Program-made: the position numbers and the translations under genes
From: Ilyonectria destructans
Taxonomy: Eukaryota > Ascomycota > Sordariomycetes > Hypocreales > Nectriaceae
NCBI GenBank assembly: GCA_020740775.1
Contig: JAHEWK010000006.1
Coordinates: 1,054,001-1,118,000, forward strand
Reading direction: 5' to 3'
DNA: 64,000 nt
The notes under the pieces: generated by a model
What the model was told of the DNA's origin: nothing
The model's database searches: none
What the model saw: the letters and a program-made list of their open reading frames with translations, nothing else
Shown here: one piece after another, positions 33,328 through 45,652 of the stretch
Layout of the letters: each line of letters opens with the position of its first letter
Numbering within the stretch: position 1 is the stretch's first letter

Positions 33328-36152
33328 TCAAGGTCGAGCGTATGCTTGCTTAGCCTTTTGAGATGTCAGTCGTGCCAACCGTAACGAATTTTCAGCCATC
33401 ACTTTGTCAAACGACATTTCACGTACCTTCATCTGTTCAATTCGGGCCTTCAGCTGGCTCGTCACCTCTGCCGCTCTCCTCCAACTCTCCACTCCGTTGC
33501 CTGATGGCTGTGGCAACGACGACATGGGCCGTTGTCCCATCCCCGAGCTGTGGTCGTCATCCCGGTGAGATACTGCACTCCTAAAGCCTCTAGCAGGAGA
33601 GCCACGCCCTGAGGATGGATTACTGCCAGCGTATCTCATCTCAGGGCTCAGTTTGCTTCGAGGGTTCATCATCTCTCCGTTCTCCTTTTCTTCTGACATG
33701 GTGCTCGTGATGCTCATCCGGTGGCGATTAGCCGAAGAGGAGCTGTGGTCTCGGTAGACGTCATCATGAGTTGGTGATGTGATACCTTGGGAGAACCCGT
33801 CAGTACCAGCGAGGATATGAGTACCAAACGTTATCTTACCAGGACTGCCCATGCCACTCGGGGACGTACCCAACCCTTCGGCTCGGCTCAGCGCCTTCTT
33901 AAGTCGCTCCAGCTCTCGCCTCAGTCGGTCGTTTACCTGCTCGGTAGCCTCCGCGTCACTTCGGGCGCGGACAAGTTGTGTTTCCTTGGCCTTGATGCTC
34001 AATACATCCCTGGTGTGATCCTCGATTAATCCAGCATTCTGATTCTTGAGCTCCTGGACCTCTGACATGAACTTGCTGCGCTCCTGTCTCATTTCATCAA
34101 TCTGGCGGGTCAGTCGGTCGTTAGCAGCACGGAGCTCTTCTAGCTCAGCTCGCTCCACAGCGGTCAATCCACTTGACGGCGGCGGTGAAGCAGGAGGCAT
34201 TTGAGCTGGGGCAGCCGCAGGTTTCGCAAGCGAACGCCCGGCGAGTCCACGGGAGAGGCCGAGCCGTGGCTGTGGGGGCGCTGGCTCGTCGTCTGAAGGC
34301 ATGACAGGGGCTCCAGGGGCCCGACGGGGAGAAGCGGCGCCGCCGCCGGGGCCACCCAGGGTTCGCTTCTGGGGACCCTTCAGTCCACTAAGACCCGGTT
34401 TCGGCATTCCAATCCTGGCAGGACCAGGTCGAGATGATGGCTGAGGGGAGAGAGGTTCGGCAGGGGAAGGGGCGGCTGCCGGAGCTTTCTTGGCCCCGGC
34501 CTTCTTCCCACCCATCATCTTCTTGGGCGGAGGGGCTGCCTTTGGTGGGGGAGGCTTCGGCTTGGGCTTCTCCTTGGCCTTGACCTCGGCAATCTCAAAG
34601 AACTCCTTGACCTTGTTCTTTCGAATATCGTCGAGACCCTCAAGCTGAGGTGTCATGCCTCGTTCACCAATGATCTTCATGATGGTACCGAGGATTTCGG
34701 CACCACCATCTCGAAGGGCGGGGCTCGACTCGGACAAAAGCTTCTTGCCAGCTTCGCAGAGGGTGACAATTTCGGGCTTGCTGGGTACGTCTCGTGTCGT
34801 TCGTAGGCATCGAATCAAAAACTTCATAGTCCCCTCCTTGACTTGGGGGTTCTTGTTGACTAGGTACGTGGTGATGTCCTCAAGACACTCGGTGAGGTCC
34901 GTCGACAGAAAAACAGCATCAAGGGCACCACCGAGAGCATCAGCAACAGTTACCTTCTTCTCCTTCAGACGATCCATGATGGATTGCATAACAGTAGTCC
35001 TGTACTTGGCGTAGCCTTTTCGTAGGCCCAATGCCAAAGCCTGGATACACAGCGCAGCCTGGGTAACGACGGCTACGTTGGCGTCCTTCATACACTTGGC
35101 CAATCCTCGGTTGACTTCGTTGAAGTCGCTGTCCTTGATTCGGGGAACGCTGAGGGCCTGGTGGAGGCCATCGACCGCCTCCTTGCGGTCCTTCCACTTT
35201 GACGATGCCAGCATATCGCTAAAGTTAGGAGGGATCTTCTTGCTGATATCTTGGGGCTCGGCGAGATCAAAAGCATCCACCTCCTCAGCTTCCTCAGGTT
35301 CGTCATCACCCTCCATGTCATCTTCTCCCCCAGCCGGGGCATTGGCAATAGCCTCTTGCTGCGACCGGAGTAGTCGCTCCTGTTTTGGGGGTGCCTCAGC
35401 TTTGACCTTTTCGAACTGGGCCTCCAAGTCGGTCTGCTGCGTGGGTTTCAGTTCGCCCCAGAACATGGGCTTCATAGCCTCCCGCAGCCATCGGTACAGT
35501 TCCACAGCCAGGGCCGTTGCTTCAGCTCGGATGTTCTTGTCGGCGGCACCGAAAGCCTTTGGCAGGGCTTTGAGAACCGGCTTGGGGTCGACGATCTTGC
35601 AGCCGTAGTTGTGGAAAATCTGGGTGAGGGCATGTAGTGTCGCTGCCACATTCTTGGGGACTTTGTTGGCCAGTCCAGGTAGAATATCTTCGATGACAGG
35701 GGCGGAGACGTCGAGTTCGATATAGAGGAGCAGGACCTCAATAGCACCCTGCTTGGTAGCGGCTCTGGTGGAGGAGAGACACTTTTCGACCATGGGCGTA
35801 ATGGTGTGATTCCGAGTCCTTAGGCAGTGGTCTCGTCCACCGAATTTTAGGAAGGCGCCCAAGGCAATGATGGCCTCCTGTTGGGCGGCGACGTTGGAGT
35901 CGGTGACGGCAGCCTTCCATAGGCCGGTGTCATTGAGAAACGGTCGGAAGCACTGGTCGTCCTCGGAGGCTGACACGGAGAACTGCTTGGCGGCATCTTC
36001 GTAGGCTGCTTTTCTGACCTTCCAGACCTGGAAATTCAAGTGTTAGCTCGGGTTGGGGGGGAAGGATTAGACAGCTTGGGCGGACAACGTACCTTGTGGC
36101 CAAAGCGGTCAGCTATCGGCAAAGAGCTGAAGTCTTCTTCTTGCTCCGCCAT
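33328..36152 (-). CDS. Stu2/XMAP215-family microtubule polymerase
   Basis: Probable exons on the minus strand are 36152-36093, 36027-33840, 33785-33427 and 33354-33328, giving 877 residues. If the last two introns are retained the frame stays open and gives 919. The N-terminus MAEQEEDFSSLP...HKVWKVRKAAYEDAAKQF starts TOG1 (to ~240). A second TOG lies at ~285-515. A Lys/Pro/Gly-rich basic linker (~515-665) follows, then a coiled coil (~665-760) and a Ser-rich C-terminus. Two TOGs plus basic linker plus coiled coil is the fungal Stu2/AlpA/Alp14 layout: a homodimer that recruits tubulin to plus ends, kinetochores and spindle poles. The intron 36028-36092 is certain. Introns 33786-33839 and 33355-33426 are inferred from gtaaga and gtacgt donors, ctgac branch sites and interruption of otherwise smooth sequence. 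Confidence 0.88.
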
Positions 36153-37883
36153 GATTGCGGTGTTGTGGGGAGGATCGAATGTCGAGTTCGAGAGCGGGGA
36201 TCGTTCGTTACGAGAACGCTTCTTGAATGGGTTGGGAAGTTGGGCTATACGGGCAATCAGCTTCTGCAGCGGACGACGGCGTTTCCGGGACTCCATGATG
36301 TTCGCGCGGCAACGCCAACGAGAGGAACAGGGCGTAACCAAACAGACGGAGTCCGGCGGGCGACGCTTGAGGAGGGAATCGCAATACATACCGAGAAGAT
36401 GAATGCGCCGGCGAGGGTATGGGTATCGGCGACAAAGAAAGTCGGGCGGTCGCGTGAAGTGAAAGCGGCAGCAGGAAGCAGGAAACAAAGGAAGTGCGTC
36501 GTTCCTTCTGCAAGCAAGCAAGCAAGTGCAAGGCGCACAGGCAGCGATAGGTTGTGAGGGAAGGAGAGAGGGAGTCGAGGCTCGCTGCGGGTGTCGCTGG
36601 GAATCCTTGTTGTCGGGTCGGGACCAGGTACGACGACGAGTTCGGTCTTCGTTTGGTTGTGGTGGAGGGGAAAGTCAACAAGCGCTGTCAGCTGATGCGC
36701 AGGGGTTGATGAGGGGCGTGGACTGCGTGGACTGTAGTGTAAACTGGAGATTCTGGGACCTGAGGGACAATTTAGCGCCTCGAGTAAAATGGTAGGCGTA
36801 GGGTAGGCGGGTGAGTACTGGGTAAGGTATTCAAAGTGTTCATGGTCTTGAGTTGGCGCAAGACGCATTACAAGGGATCACGATTCTCTAATACGGAAAA
36901 TAAAATACATGCTGTTCGCTTCCATCATCTTCACCTCGACAACTGTCCCGTCATTCGCGGACTCTGAGTGTGTTGTTCTGCGGCGTGGCTTCACATGATT
37001 GTTGACGCCCAATCCTCGCTCAGGTTGCATTTCATTGCCCCAGAAACAGGGGCCAAGCCACCCGCTCTCACCACCATGTTCCTTGCATAAACAAAGCAAA
37101 GTCCAGCACATGGAGGGCCGCCAGCATCCCGCTGCGACAAGAATACTACAAAGAAAAATAACCATCCAAGGTCATGAAGTAGTGTTCTAGGATCCTTTCG
37201 AATTTCACATGTTCATTTTCTCGTTACATGATGGCTAGATACTCTACAAGCGGTGGTTTTGTATCCCCAGTACAAACCTTCTTGGACTCTTAAAGCACGT
37301 AGCATGACGTCGAGGTTGGCGCTGCAGCCGGGTTCTTGGCGGGGCTACTTGCATTCCTTTCGACCTTAGCACGGCTTCTATCCGCAAAACGGAGAACATG
37401 TTTCATCCTGATTTGACTTTGACGTGGTCCATCGGAAGAGGCACCATGATTCCATGGCAGTGGATCCTCCCTGTCGCTCTCCGTTTGACGGCGTTTGACA
37501 GACGTCAACACTCAACTGCTTGCGTAGATACTCCACTAGGTAGGCAGATGATAGGACACCATCTAACCGGGCAGCTGCAGCGTATTTGTGCATTCATGAT
37601 GCACATAATCTTGAAGGCAGTTTGAGGCTAGGGAGTGAGGATCGGAGAGTGACATACCTACCTAGGTACCTATGCACACACTGTGACTACTGACGCCGGT
37701 CACGTGCAGATAAGATAGGGTAGACCTCAAATTCCAAAACATCGTCATGCCTGCGCGACTGCCTTCTGCAGTCTGTCACTACCAGCGTCCATGCGACAAC
37801 CTCACAGAGCGACGATACGCGTGCGCTTTTGCACAGACATCCATTTCTTCAAATGATTTGTCCTGAATAAGCGATCCGACATC
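36153..37883. other. Divergent intergenic region, no gene
   Basis: Upstream of Stu2 (minus) and the TFIP11-like gene (plus). It includes a gcaagcaagcaagcaag tract near 36510 and an AT/CT-rich leader for the plus-strand gene. Frames at 36257-36868 are not protein-like. Confidence 0.5.
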
Positions 37884-40271
37884 ATGAACGGCTCGTCACG
37901 ACCCTCCTTTGACCCCTCGCGCCTCACCAAGGCCTCGGCCGCCGACTACTCCTCATCAGCATCCGAATCCGAGGACGACTACCTCGCCCCGGGACTCGAT
38001 GCCGACAATGATTTCGGCGATGCCAATCCTAGAAAGCGACGTCGGTTAGGAGGCAACAACAAGGAAAAGGCTGCACTGGGTATCTTTGGGTCCGACAGTG
38101 AGGATGATGGGCCAGCAAGGAAGTGGAAGAGAAAGACACTCAGGAGTAAAGGAATGAGCTTTGTCGCCACAGGTGCGGGAGATCGAGATGACAGCGACAC
38201 TGGAGGAAGGGACCAAGCCGATGACGACTCCGAAGACGCTAGGCCCATGATCGGGAACAACACTCAGGATCAGGACGAGGAAGAGGACGATGAGGACGAC
38301 AGAGGGGTTGGGCTTGGGTTTGGCGGCGCATCCCGCATGATGGGAAAGTTTGGGAACCCACAAGACACTCCACAAGAGGCTAGCGGAGGTTCACCGTCCT
38401 ACCCGACATTTCGGACCAAGTTTAATGGGAAGAATCCCTTGGGGATGGGATTTGTCCCATCGTCTTCCCGCCAACCCGTTTTGAACGACCCAGGAAACGA
38501 CGGCAGTCCGACGCCAAGAAACAAGCCTCAGCCCAGCGCCTTTGGAGCCAAGGGGAAGGTTAACGCCAAGTCCTTCGGTGCTCGAATGATGGCAAAGATG
38601 GGCTATCAAGAGGGAAAAGGTCTGGGTAAGGAGGGCCAGGGCCGAAACATCATCATCGAGGCCAACTTGCGGCCACAGGGTGTTGGATTGGGTGCTGTCA
38701 AAGAGAAATCAGAACAAGAGCGAAAGGAAGAAAAACGACAGGCTCAGATGCGCGGGGAGGTCGTTGTAGACTCCGACGAAGAAGAAAAGAAGAGAAGACG
38801 GAAGAAGGCTAAAGCTAAGACGCTTGGAAGCGCCTTTGATAGCGCCGCCAGCACTCCGAGACGCCAAAAGACTAAGTACCTGACGGCCGAGGAGCTCAAG
38901 GCTACGGCTCCTGGTCTCCACATTCCTGACGCTTTCGCCCCAATCCTCGATATGACTGGACCCGGAAGCAAGATGCTGACTTCAACGAGCGGTATCATGA
39001 CACCAACAACCGGAACAGCTACTCCGGAGTCGACAGAAGTTATTGAAGCGAGAAAGTTGGTTAAGCGGGCCCAAGCAGATCTCCTTGCCTTTTCCGATGA
39101 GTGGAAGAGCTTAGAGGAACGAAAGACGTGGATCGACTTGGAGTTGAAGGAAAAAGAGCAGGAGATGGACGATCTGGGCTCCGATCTCGGGAGACTCCGA
39201 GTTTTCTCGGATCTTGTGACTGGCGAAGTTGCGACTGCCGACTGGGAGCAGCTTATTCTCTGTCTCCAGAAAGCCCTTGAGCTTGGAGTGGCCCAAGCTG
39301 AGGTTGCCGACATTGCTGTTGCAGCGGTTCACCCATTTCTGCGAGATGCGGACTGGAATCTTCTCACAGAGCCGACCCGGTTCGCCTCGGACCTGACAGG
39401 TCTTTCCCGTCTATTGATGCCAACGGATGGTAACCAAAAGTCGCTCGGAAAGTGGCGTTCTTCCGAAATCAACAATAACGATGTTTACAGAAGCCACCAT
39501 AAAGCCACCACTGCTTTTGAGAGCATGATGTACAAGAACTGGCTGCCCAAGGCGCTTGCGGCAGTCCGTGCTTGGGACGTCCTCGAACCGACACCTATGC
39601 TTAGCATTCTGGAAGCTTGGGATGAATTGCTCCCGCCCTTTGTTCGGGCCCAGTTTATCGACAACATTACCCGGAAACTAGAGACTGCTGTGTCAGACTG
39701 GAATCCCAGAAAGAGGCGTCAGAGTCATCATCTACCTCATATTTGGCTATTCCCTTGGCTTCAGCATCTTCCGTCATACCACTTAGACCCTCGAGGAACT
39801 GGACTCGTCGCCGATGTCAGAAGAAAGTTCCGACAACTGATTGACTCGTGGGAATTCGAGCGAGGACTTTTGCCAGGGCTCACGCAGTGGGAAAGTGTGC
39901 TCGGAGATCAATGGCGGCCTCTCGTCATGTCACATGTGCTCCCATCTATGGGCAAGTACATGCGCACCAACTTCCGTGTCGATCCCGCCGATCAAGAGCC
40001 TTACCTGCCAGTGCTGACAGGAGTCCTCACATGGATACCGATACTCAGGACCAGGAATGTAGCCGAAGTCCTCGTACAGCACATGTTCCCCATGTGGCAC
40101 GAGAAGTTGGGACAATGGCTAGCGCTTGACGACGCTGACCTGAGTGAGGTGGCGGAGTGGTACGGTTGGTGGAGAGGCGTCCTGCCACCAGATGTTGCCG
40201 AAGCGCGAGGCGTCAGGGGCGAATTTGATAAGGGCCTCCGCGTCATGGTTAATGCGGTAGCGGGAGCATGA
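37884..40271 (+). CDS. G-patch splicing factor, TFIP11/Ntr1 family
   Basis: A single exon of 795 residues. The acidic N-terminus with SES/EDD runs and a KRRR basic patch matches the TIP_N region. GFGGASRMMGKF and GMGFVP segments follow. The G-patch lies at about 228-274 (FGARMMAKMGYQEGKGLGKEG..GVGLGA). A GCFC-type helical domain occupies roughly 390-690 (WEQLILCLQKALE, FIDNITRKLETAVSDWNP, HIWLFPWLQHLP). Ntr1/Spp382 activates the DEAH helicase Prp43 through its G-patch to release intron-lariat spliceosomes in the nucleus. Length is close to what I recall for yeast Ntr1-type proteins. The end after DKGLRVMVNAVAGA looks slightly short for filamentous fungi, so an altered C-terminus is possible. 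It is divergent from Stu2. Confidence 0.9.
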   Translation: MNGSSRPSFDPSRLTKASAADYSSSASESEDDYLAPGLDADNDFGDANPRKRRRLGGNNKEKAALGIFGSDSEDDGPARKWKRKTLRSKGMSFVATGAGDRDDSDTGGRDQADDDSEDARPMIGNNTQDQDEEEDDEDDRGVGLGFGGASRMMGKFGNPQDTPQEASGGSPSYPTFRTKFNGKNPLGMGFVPSSSRQPVLNDPGNDGSPTPRNKPQPSAFGAKGKVNAKSFGARMMAKMGYQEGKGLGKEGQGRNIIIEANLRPQGVGLGAVKEKSEQERKEEKRQAQMRGEVVVDSDEEEKKRRRKKAKAKTLGSAFDSAASTPRRQKTKYLTAEELKATAPGLHIPDAFAPILDMTGPGSKMLTSTSGIMTPTTGTATPESTEVIEARKLVKRAQADLLAFSDEWKSLEERKTWIDLELKEKEQEMDDLGSDLGRLRVFSDLVTGEVATADWEQLILCLQKALELGVAQAEVADIAVAAVHPFLRDADWNLLTEPTRFASDLTGLSRLLMPTDGNQKSLGKWRSSEINNNDVYRSHHKATTAFESMMYKNWLPKALAAVRAWDVLEPTPMLSILEAWDELLPPFVRAQFIDNITRKLETAVSDWNPRKRRQSHHLPHIWLFPWLQHLPSYHLDPRGTGLVADVRRKFRQLIDSWEFERGLLPGLTQWESVLGDQWRPLVMSHVLPSMGKYMRTNFRVDPADQEPYLPVLTGVLTWIPILRTRNVAEVLVQHMFPMWHEKLGQWLALDDADLSEVAEWYGWWRGVLPPDVAEARGVRGEFDKGLRVMVNAVAGA

Positions 40272-41644
40272 ACGCATGGCTACCTCTTATTTTCCACCAT
40301 TGGTCTGATTGAGAGACTTTAGCCGGCGTTGAACTGCTAGTCATGACCCAGGTTGTCGGGAGAGGGGACAGATAGAGACGGAGAGAGGCGGATAAAACGG
40401 CCATCGTTGGGTATTGACTTCGTCGAAGGCGAGTTTGACATCCTTGATGACCACTTTTCGATATCACGGCCGAACACAATAGTGGCAGGGTTCTTGTCAA
40501 CGCCGAATGTCTCAGTGTTATTGAGATTGACTCTTTTTCAGCTTCGGAGTCCAGTCTTTATCAGACAAAGATCGATATTCCAAGGCAACGCGCCGGGTCC
40601 GATACGTTCGAACGTTGGTGTGGTGTCACAAATCAATACAATAGGTTCAAACAGTTCCCTTCATGTCCAATCTAAGGTTTCCAAGGTGAGTTTGACTGAG
40701 AGTTGATCCACGGCCATGTGCGTGGTTTCTCGAATTGGCATGTGGAGTTGCTTGAGAGTTGAGGTCGGTTTCCAAGTTGGGAAGTGGGCTAACCCATTCA
40801 GACGTGACCCACGATGCTATAGGGTCCACATTCCTGGGTGCAGCAACACGGCAACACAGTCCCGACTTTCTGGAACCATTCTAGTGCGTCTCTGAGGTCA
40901 GTGGCGATGACGCCCGGCATTCGGAGCCATGTTGCAGGGTGTTTCAATTGTTCGGATAAGTGGAACAAGGCGCCGTGTGTGGCATCCAGATTTCAGACCG
41001 GCGCCCGCTGCCATTCAGCAAGTGTTCCTGGAGGTGGCGTAACGCAACCAGCAAGACAGCCACCTGACTGAGTAGTATGGAAATATCCGCGTCGCTAGAA
41101 GCATTCGTCACGTCTCGAGACTGGCGCAAAGGTTGTTTAGTGTTGTTCAAGCCCAATGTGGCAAACCAGGCCGTCGGGGGCCCGAGTTGGACAGATCGAC
41201 AGCCAGGGCATCCTGTTCAAGCCTGTTCCAGACTTGTGATGAGGCATAAGGTTCCCTGGCCAGTTCAGAGGCGCTCTGCGCGACTCAGTGGTCCTCAAGA
41301 CTGAGGTCCCGAATGGCATCGGCGTCGATGGCAGGGGCTCGACGCGCACTTGGCAGTGGACACACAGTCGGTACGAGGGCTTTCCAGACCAGGAGAAGCG
41401 ACCATGGGCCACTTGTAGAGCGTCCTCGGTGCTACCGTCGGCATGGAGGTGACGATGATGGCCGGTTTCAGATGTATAAAGACAACCTGGACCTCACTTG
41501 GCTGAATCTTGTTCCCCGGAGCAACTCCATCCCCTCACTTACAGCGACTCCCTACCCTAACAGCTCAATCCAAGCATCGCCTTATACAGGCAACGATTTA
41601 CCCCAGTCTTTCTTTACAAATTCCCTCTCTCACTTCAACTCAAC
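40272..41644. other. Intergenic region, promoter of the subtilase
   Basis: 3' flank of the TFIP11-like gene and promoter of the S8 protease. Small frames on both strands have no domain. Confidence 0.5.
41475..41480 (+). promoter_or_regulatory. TATA box of the subtilase gene
   Basis: A clean TATAAA lies 165 bp upstream of the ATG, followed by a C/T-rich leader. This is consistent with a strongly inducible secreted-protease promoter. Confidence 0.55.
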
Positions 41645-42992
41645 ATGTATTCTCTGTTCTTCCTCCTCGCCGCCCTGCCCGCTGTGCTGGCGCGGCCGTC
41701 CCTCTCCAAGCATGCCAACAGCGATATTGTCAAGGGCAAGTATATCGTCATCATGAACCCCGACATCGATGCCCCCAACCTGAATGACCACCTCGGCTGG
41801 GTCGAGGACATCCACGCGCGCAGCCTGAGCCGCCGTGGTGCCGGTGCCAACGAGAGGGGCGTCGACAAGGTGTGGTCCGATACCTGGAAGGGATATTCCG
41901 GCGAGTTCGATCCCGAAACCATCAAGGAGATCAAAAACAGCGACGAGGTAAGTCTAGCGTTCCCCAATCCGGCTCTCCACATCCCAGTCCACGTGGAAAG
42001 CATTCCAGTCCGGGGTTCTAACCAAGCCTGATAGGTCCTCACCATCGAGCCCGTCCGCACCATCACGATCTACGCCCCCAAAGTCACCCAGTCCGCATCC
42101 ACCTGGGGGCTTGGGTCGATCTCGCACCGCAAGCCCGGCTACCGTGAGTACGTCTACGAGAGCAGTGCCGGCAAGGGCACCTGGGCCTACGTCGTCGACA
42201 CCGGCGTCTACACTGCCCACGCCGAATTTGAGGGCCGGGCCTTCCCGGGCTACAACGCCGTCCCCAACACCAAGATGGCCGACACAAATGGCCACGGAAC
42301 GCACTGCGCCGGCATCATCGCGAGCAAGACTTATGGCGTTGCCAAGAAGGCCAAGATCATGGCTGTGAAGGTTCTCGACGGATCTAGCGTAAGTCGACGA
42401 TTGCGCCCTGATTGCTACTGTTAGAGTTACTCACACCTCGGTCTAGTCTACCACCGATATCGTTCTCGACGGCTTCATGTGGGCCGTCTCCAACATCACC
42501 AACACCCCCGGCCGCGCTGCCAAGGCCGTCATCTCCCTGTCGCTCGGCGGCGGCAAGTCCGCTGCCTTCAACGCCGCCATCGACGCCGCCTATAAGAAGG
42601 GCGTTCTCGTGGTAGCTGCTGCGGGCAACAGCAACGTCGACGCCGGTCTCTCCTCGCCGGGCTCTGCCCCCAGCGCTCTTACCGTCGGCGCCATCGACAA
42701 GGACAACAACCGCGCCAGCTTCTCCAACTACGGCAAGGTGGTCGACATCTTTGCGCCCGGTCTCGCCATCACCAGCCTCGGCATCACTAGCAAGACGGCC
42801 ACCGCCACCATGAGCGGCACTAGCATGTCCTGTCCCCACGTCGCCGGTCTGGCTCTGTACCTCAAGGCCAAGGAGTTGATTGTCTCTCCCGGAACCACCA
42901 CCACCCGAATCAAGATCCTGGCGACCAAGAATGTGATTATCGGTCCCGGAATCGCCAGCCCCAATCTCCTGGCGTACAACGGCGCTGCCTAG
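41645..42992 (+). CDS. Secreted subtilisin-like serine protease (S8, proteinase K type)
   Basis: Exons 41645-41947, 42035-42388 and 42447-42992 encode 400 residues. Signal peptide is about residues 1-17. An I9 inhibitory pro-domain follows (KYIVIMNPD... to about residue 105). The mature protease carries the full triad: Asp156 in YVVDTGV, His188 in NGHGTHCAG, Ser345 in [11 protein letters not shown]. The oxyanion Asn sits in AAAGNSN. Introns are 87 nt (gtaagt to gatag) and 58 nt (gtaagt to tctag), both phase 0. Such enzymes digest extracellular protein and, in insect- or nematode-attacking fungi, cuticle. A pathogenic role cannot be inferred here. Length and layout match fungal proteinase K-like enzymes. 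Confidence 0.94.
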
Positions 42993-45652
42993 AGGTGTGG
43001 AGAGGAGAGGAGAGGAGTGAGCGAACAAAACACGAGAATTGCATGGAATGACTTGGTAAGCGACATACATGGGGAATCCTTTTTTCTTCTTCATTAATAT
43101 CCTGGGGTTCGGGATTTTGGATTTGGAGTCAACTATACTCGTTCTTCTTTTGCATTTGCTGGCGAACGCAAAAGCCTTGCACCCGCATTCAGACTAGATT
43201 ATACAAAAGGTGGTGATACACGAGGCAATATACCTTTCTTAGAAATCATTCAAAGTCCGCTCGTGCACACAGGTTAACATTCTATAAAAAGTAAAATAAA
43301 GGAATCCTCTTTTTGGGATCACAGAATAGCTCATCTGAGAAACAAAGTTGTAGCGTTTACAAAACAGATAAAACCATGTTGGAATAATCTTTGATAGATG
43401 AGGCTGTGATTGCGCATGCCCGTTGGTCTCAGCGTCGTAGATCCCTGCAAGGAACCCGACCTGAAGACTACAGAGGCTAACGCCTCACCCAGAAGTGGAC
43501 AGGCACGCAAACGGCGGACGAACCAAAGACGGCTCTCAAACGCAGGGTTTTCCTTTTGCGAGGCGAATGGATCATCTCGGGTGCGACTAAATTACGATGG
43601 CACTAGGATCAAAGATCGAAAACCTGCTTTGTGTGAGACATGGGCCAGCCACGCGAAGATCTGGGCTGGGCTGGGCAAATCCACTCGACGACGGCACGGG
43701 AAGAAAACGTGGCAGGTCAGGGATGGTAGGAAGGGTCCGTGATGATGGTGGTCAGTGAGCAAGGGGGTTGGTTTTGTATTGCTGGGAGTGAGATGAGATG
43801 GATGGATACTTGATGGGGTCAAGATGATAGATGCTGGGGTTCTTGTTTGAGAGGAGAGAGACTGATGGTATACCGTGTGTCCTCGTGGAGGGGAATGAGG
43901 CTGTTGATATCAAAGATGGATGGGCCGTAGAGTTTATAGTGTAGGTTTGGAGGTTGCGGAGAGAGCCCTTGATGCGGCTGGCGTGTTTCCAATTCCCAGC
44001 TAAATATGCGATTACCAGTTGTTAGCAAGCAACTCCACATGTTGAGTCGCAGTTATGGTCGTCGTCGTTGCCGCGTCATCGTCCGGTCTAAACCGAGAGC
44101 ACGGTTATAATCCCTTTCATTCATCCATGGTTTACTCCAGGGCCATTCATCTGGTTTACTCTAGGGTAATCATTCTGATAGATGCCATGGTCCTAATCAT
44201 CGAGTCACTTTAGTGGCTGAGACGCCCGTCGCCTTTCCCGCACGAGGCAGCGACGGACTAGGAACAATCTGAGACTAGCACATCTGCTATCTACATTCCT
44301 CCTGTCCAAGGCGTTTGCATCCGTCGGTCGAACACAACAGACCGAGATGGGCTGTTGATGGTGTCCAAATCTCTGTAGCTCTGCAGTCTCTGCGTACGAC
44401 TGACTGTGTCGCATCTCTTCTATTCGTAGACTTTCTACCCCGTCCCGCTCTCCTATTTTTTTCTTCTCCATTCAAGCCCCGGCCCCATGTTCGTCTCCCC
44501 CACACACCCTCGGAAATATCCACCCTCGCTTTCGCACCCGCGCACGCTCTCACACGTACGTGGGGACACCGACACCACCCCAGCTCCCGGATCAGGCACA
44601 CAATCGATCCCAAGTAGTTACGTCAACAGAGGCAGACGGACGAGCGATAGCTTTCGTCTTTGCTTGCTGAAACGGAGAGAGCTAGGGCAGAGTCGCTACT
44701 GTCAGCGTAAGGCCTCATATCGCCTCTATCGGCCATCTGCCGCCCGCCTCCATCGCCCGCAGCCGCTGTATGCGCCCGCGCCGTGTCCCATCTGCCACCA
44801 TCGGCCGGTGCCAATTTCGGCGGGGCCCCGTGTGTGTCGCGAGTGTGTGCGAGAGTTCAAGCGTTGTGTGTGCCCGTGTGTGCCCCGTAGGTTAGGTACT
44901 GCAGCCCTTTTTCTTGATTTCTGCCTCTCTGCGCCGCTCTCGCACTTGGATCGACTTGGCGCGCGGCCATCCATTGCACTGCGCTGTTGTTGTTGTTGCT
45001 CGCTGAGAGGATAGAGCCTGAGAGCCTGAGAGCCTGTTGCTTGTCGCTGTAGCCGCTCGCTTCCGCCCTCCCGCCACAACCCACTTGCTGCCCACCACAG
45101 CACAGCACAGCACAGCGCCTACTGCTCACTGCCCGCACTGCCCACTCCTCCCTCCCGCCCTCTCGCTGCGAAGCGAATGGCTGACATCACTGCTCTACTG
45201 CCCTACCACTTCCCTTCTGAGCCTTGACTGGTTACTCACACTCACACTTTCTTCCCATCTCCGCGACCCGCGATCCGCGAACCTGCGCGAGCCTCTCTCT
45301 TTGTCTCCCCGCGAAGCTCTCCCCAGCGACGCATCTTGCCCAAGGCATTCCGGAATGCCATAGACGGGCCTCTGCTATTCTCGCGCATCGCATCTCCCCT
45401 CGCATCTCCCCTCTTCAGCTCTGCGGCCCGCCCCTGACTCAACCCTCACTGCCCGCCTGGCCGTCTGCAGGCCGCCTAATCATCCCGCACACCCGACCGT
45501 ATCCTGTACTGTCCTGTACTGTACTGTACCGTCCTGTCCTGTCCTGATTACATGATCCGTTCATCTCAGCACCACCCCACGATCTATCAACCCTCCCCCC
45601 GCCTCTCATCCCGGTGCTGCGAGTCCGCCGCCGTGGCATAAGTCCCGTCACC
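42993..45652. other. 2.7-kb intergenic region
   Basis: Lies between the subtilase and the SAPS gene. It contains an imperfect 22-bp tandem duplication (tggtttactc...) at about 44128-44176 and a long CT-rich stretch from about 44400 that probably includes the SAPS leader. Short frames such as 43410-43742 and 44487-45014 are unsupported. Confidence 0.45.
45502..45547 (+). repeat. CTGTAC/CTGTCC repeat in the SAPS leader
   Basis: About eight short, imperfect copies of a ctgta/ctgtc unit lie 105-150 bp upstream of the SAPS ATG. Confidence 0.75.

Noticed and set aside
44487..45014. 175-codon frame upstream of the SAPS gene, with several CxxC-like pairs
   Set aside because: The cysteine pairs come from repetitive tgtgt/tgctg tracts in the CT-rich leader, and no known zinc-finger spacing fits.
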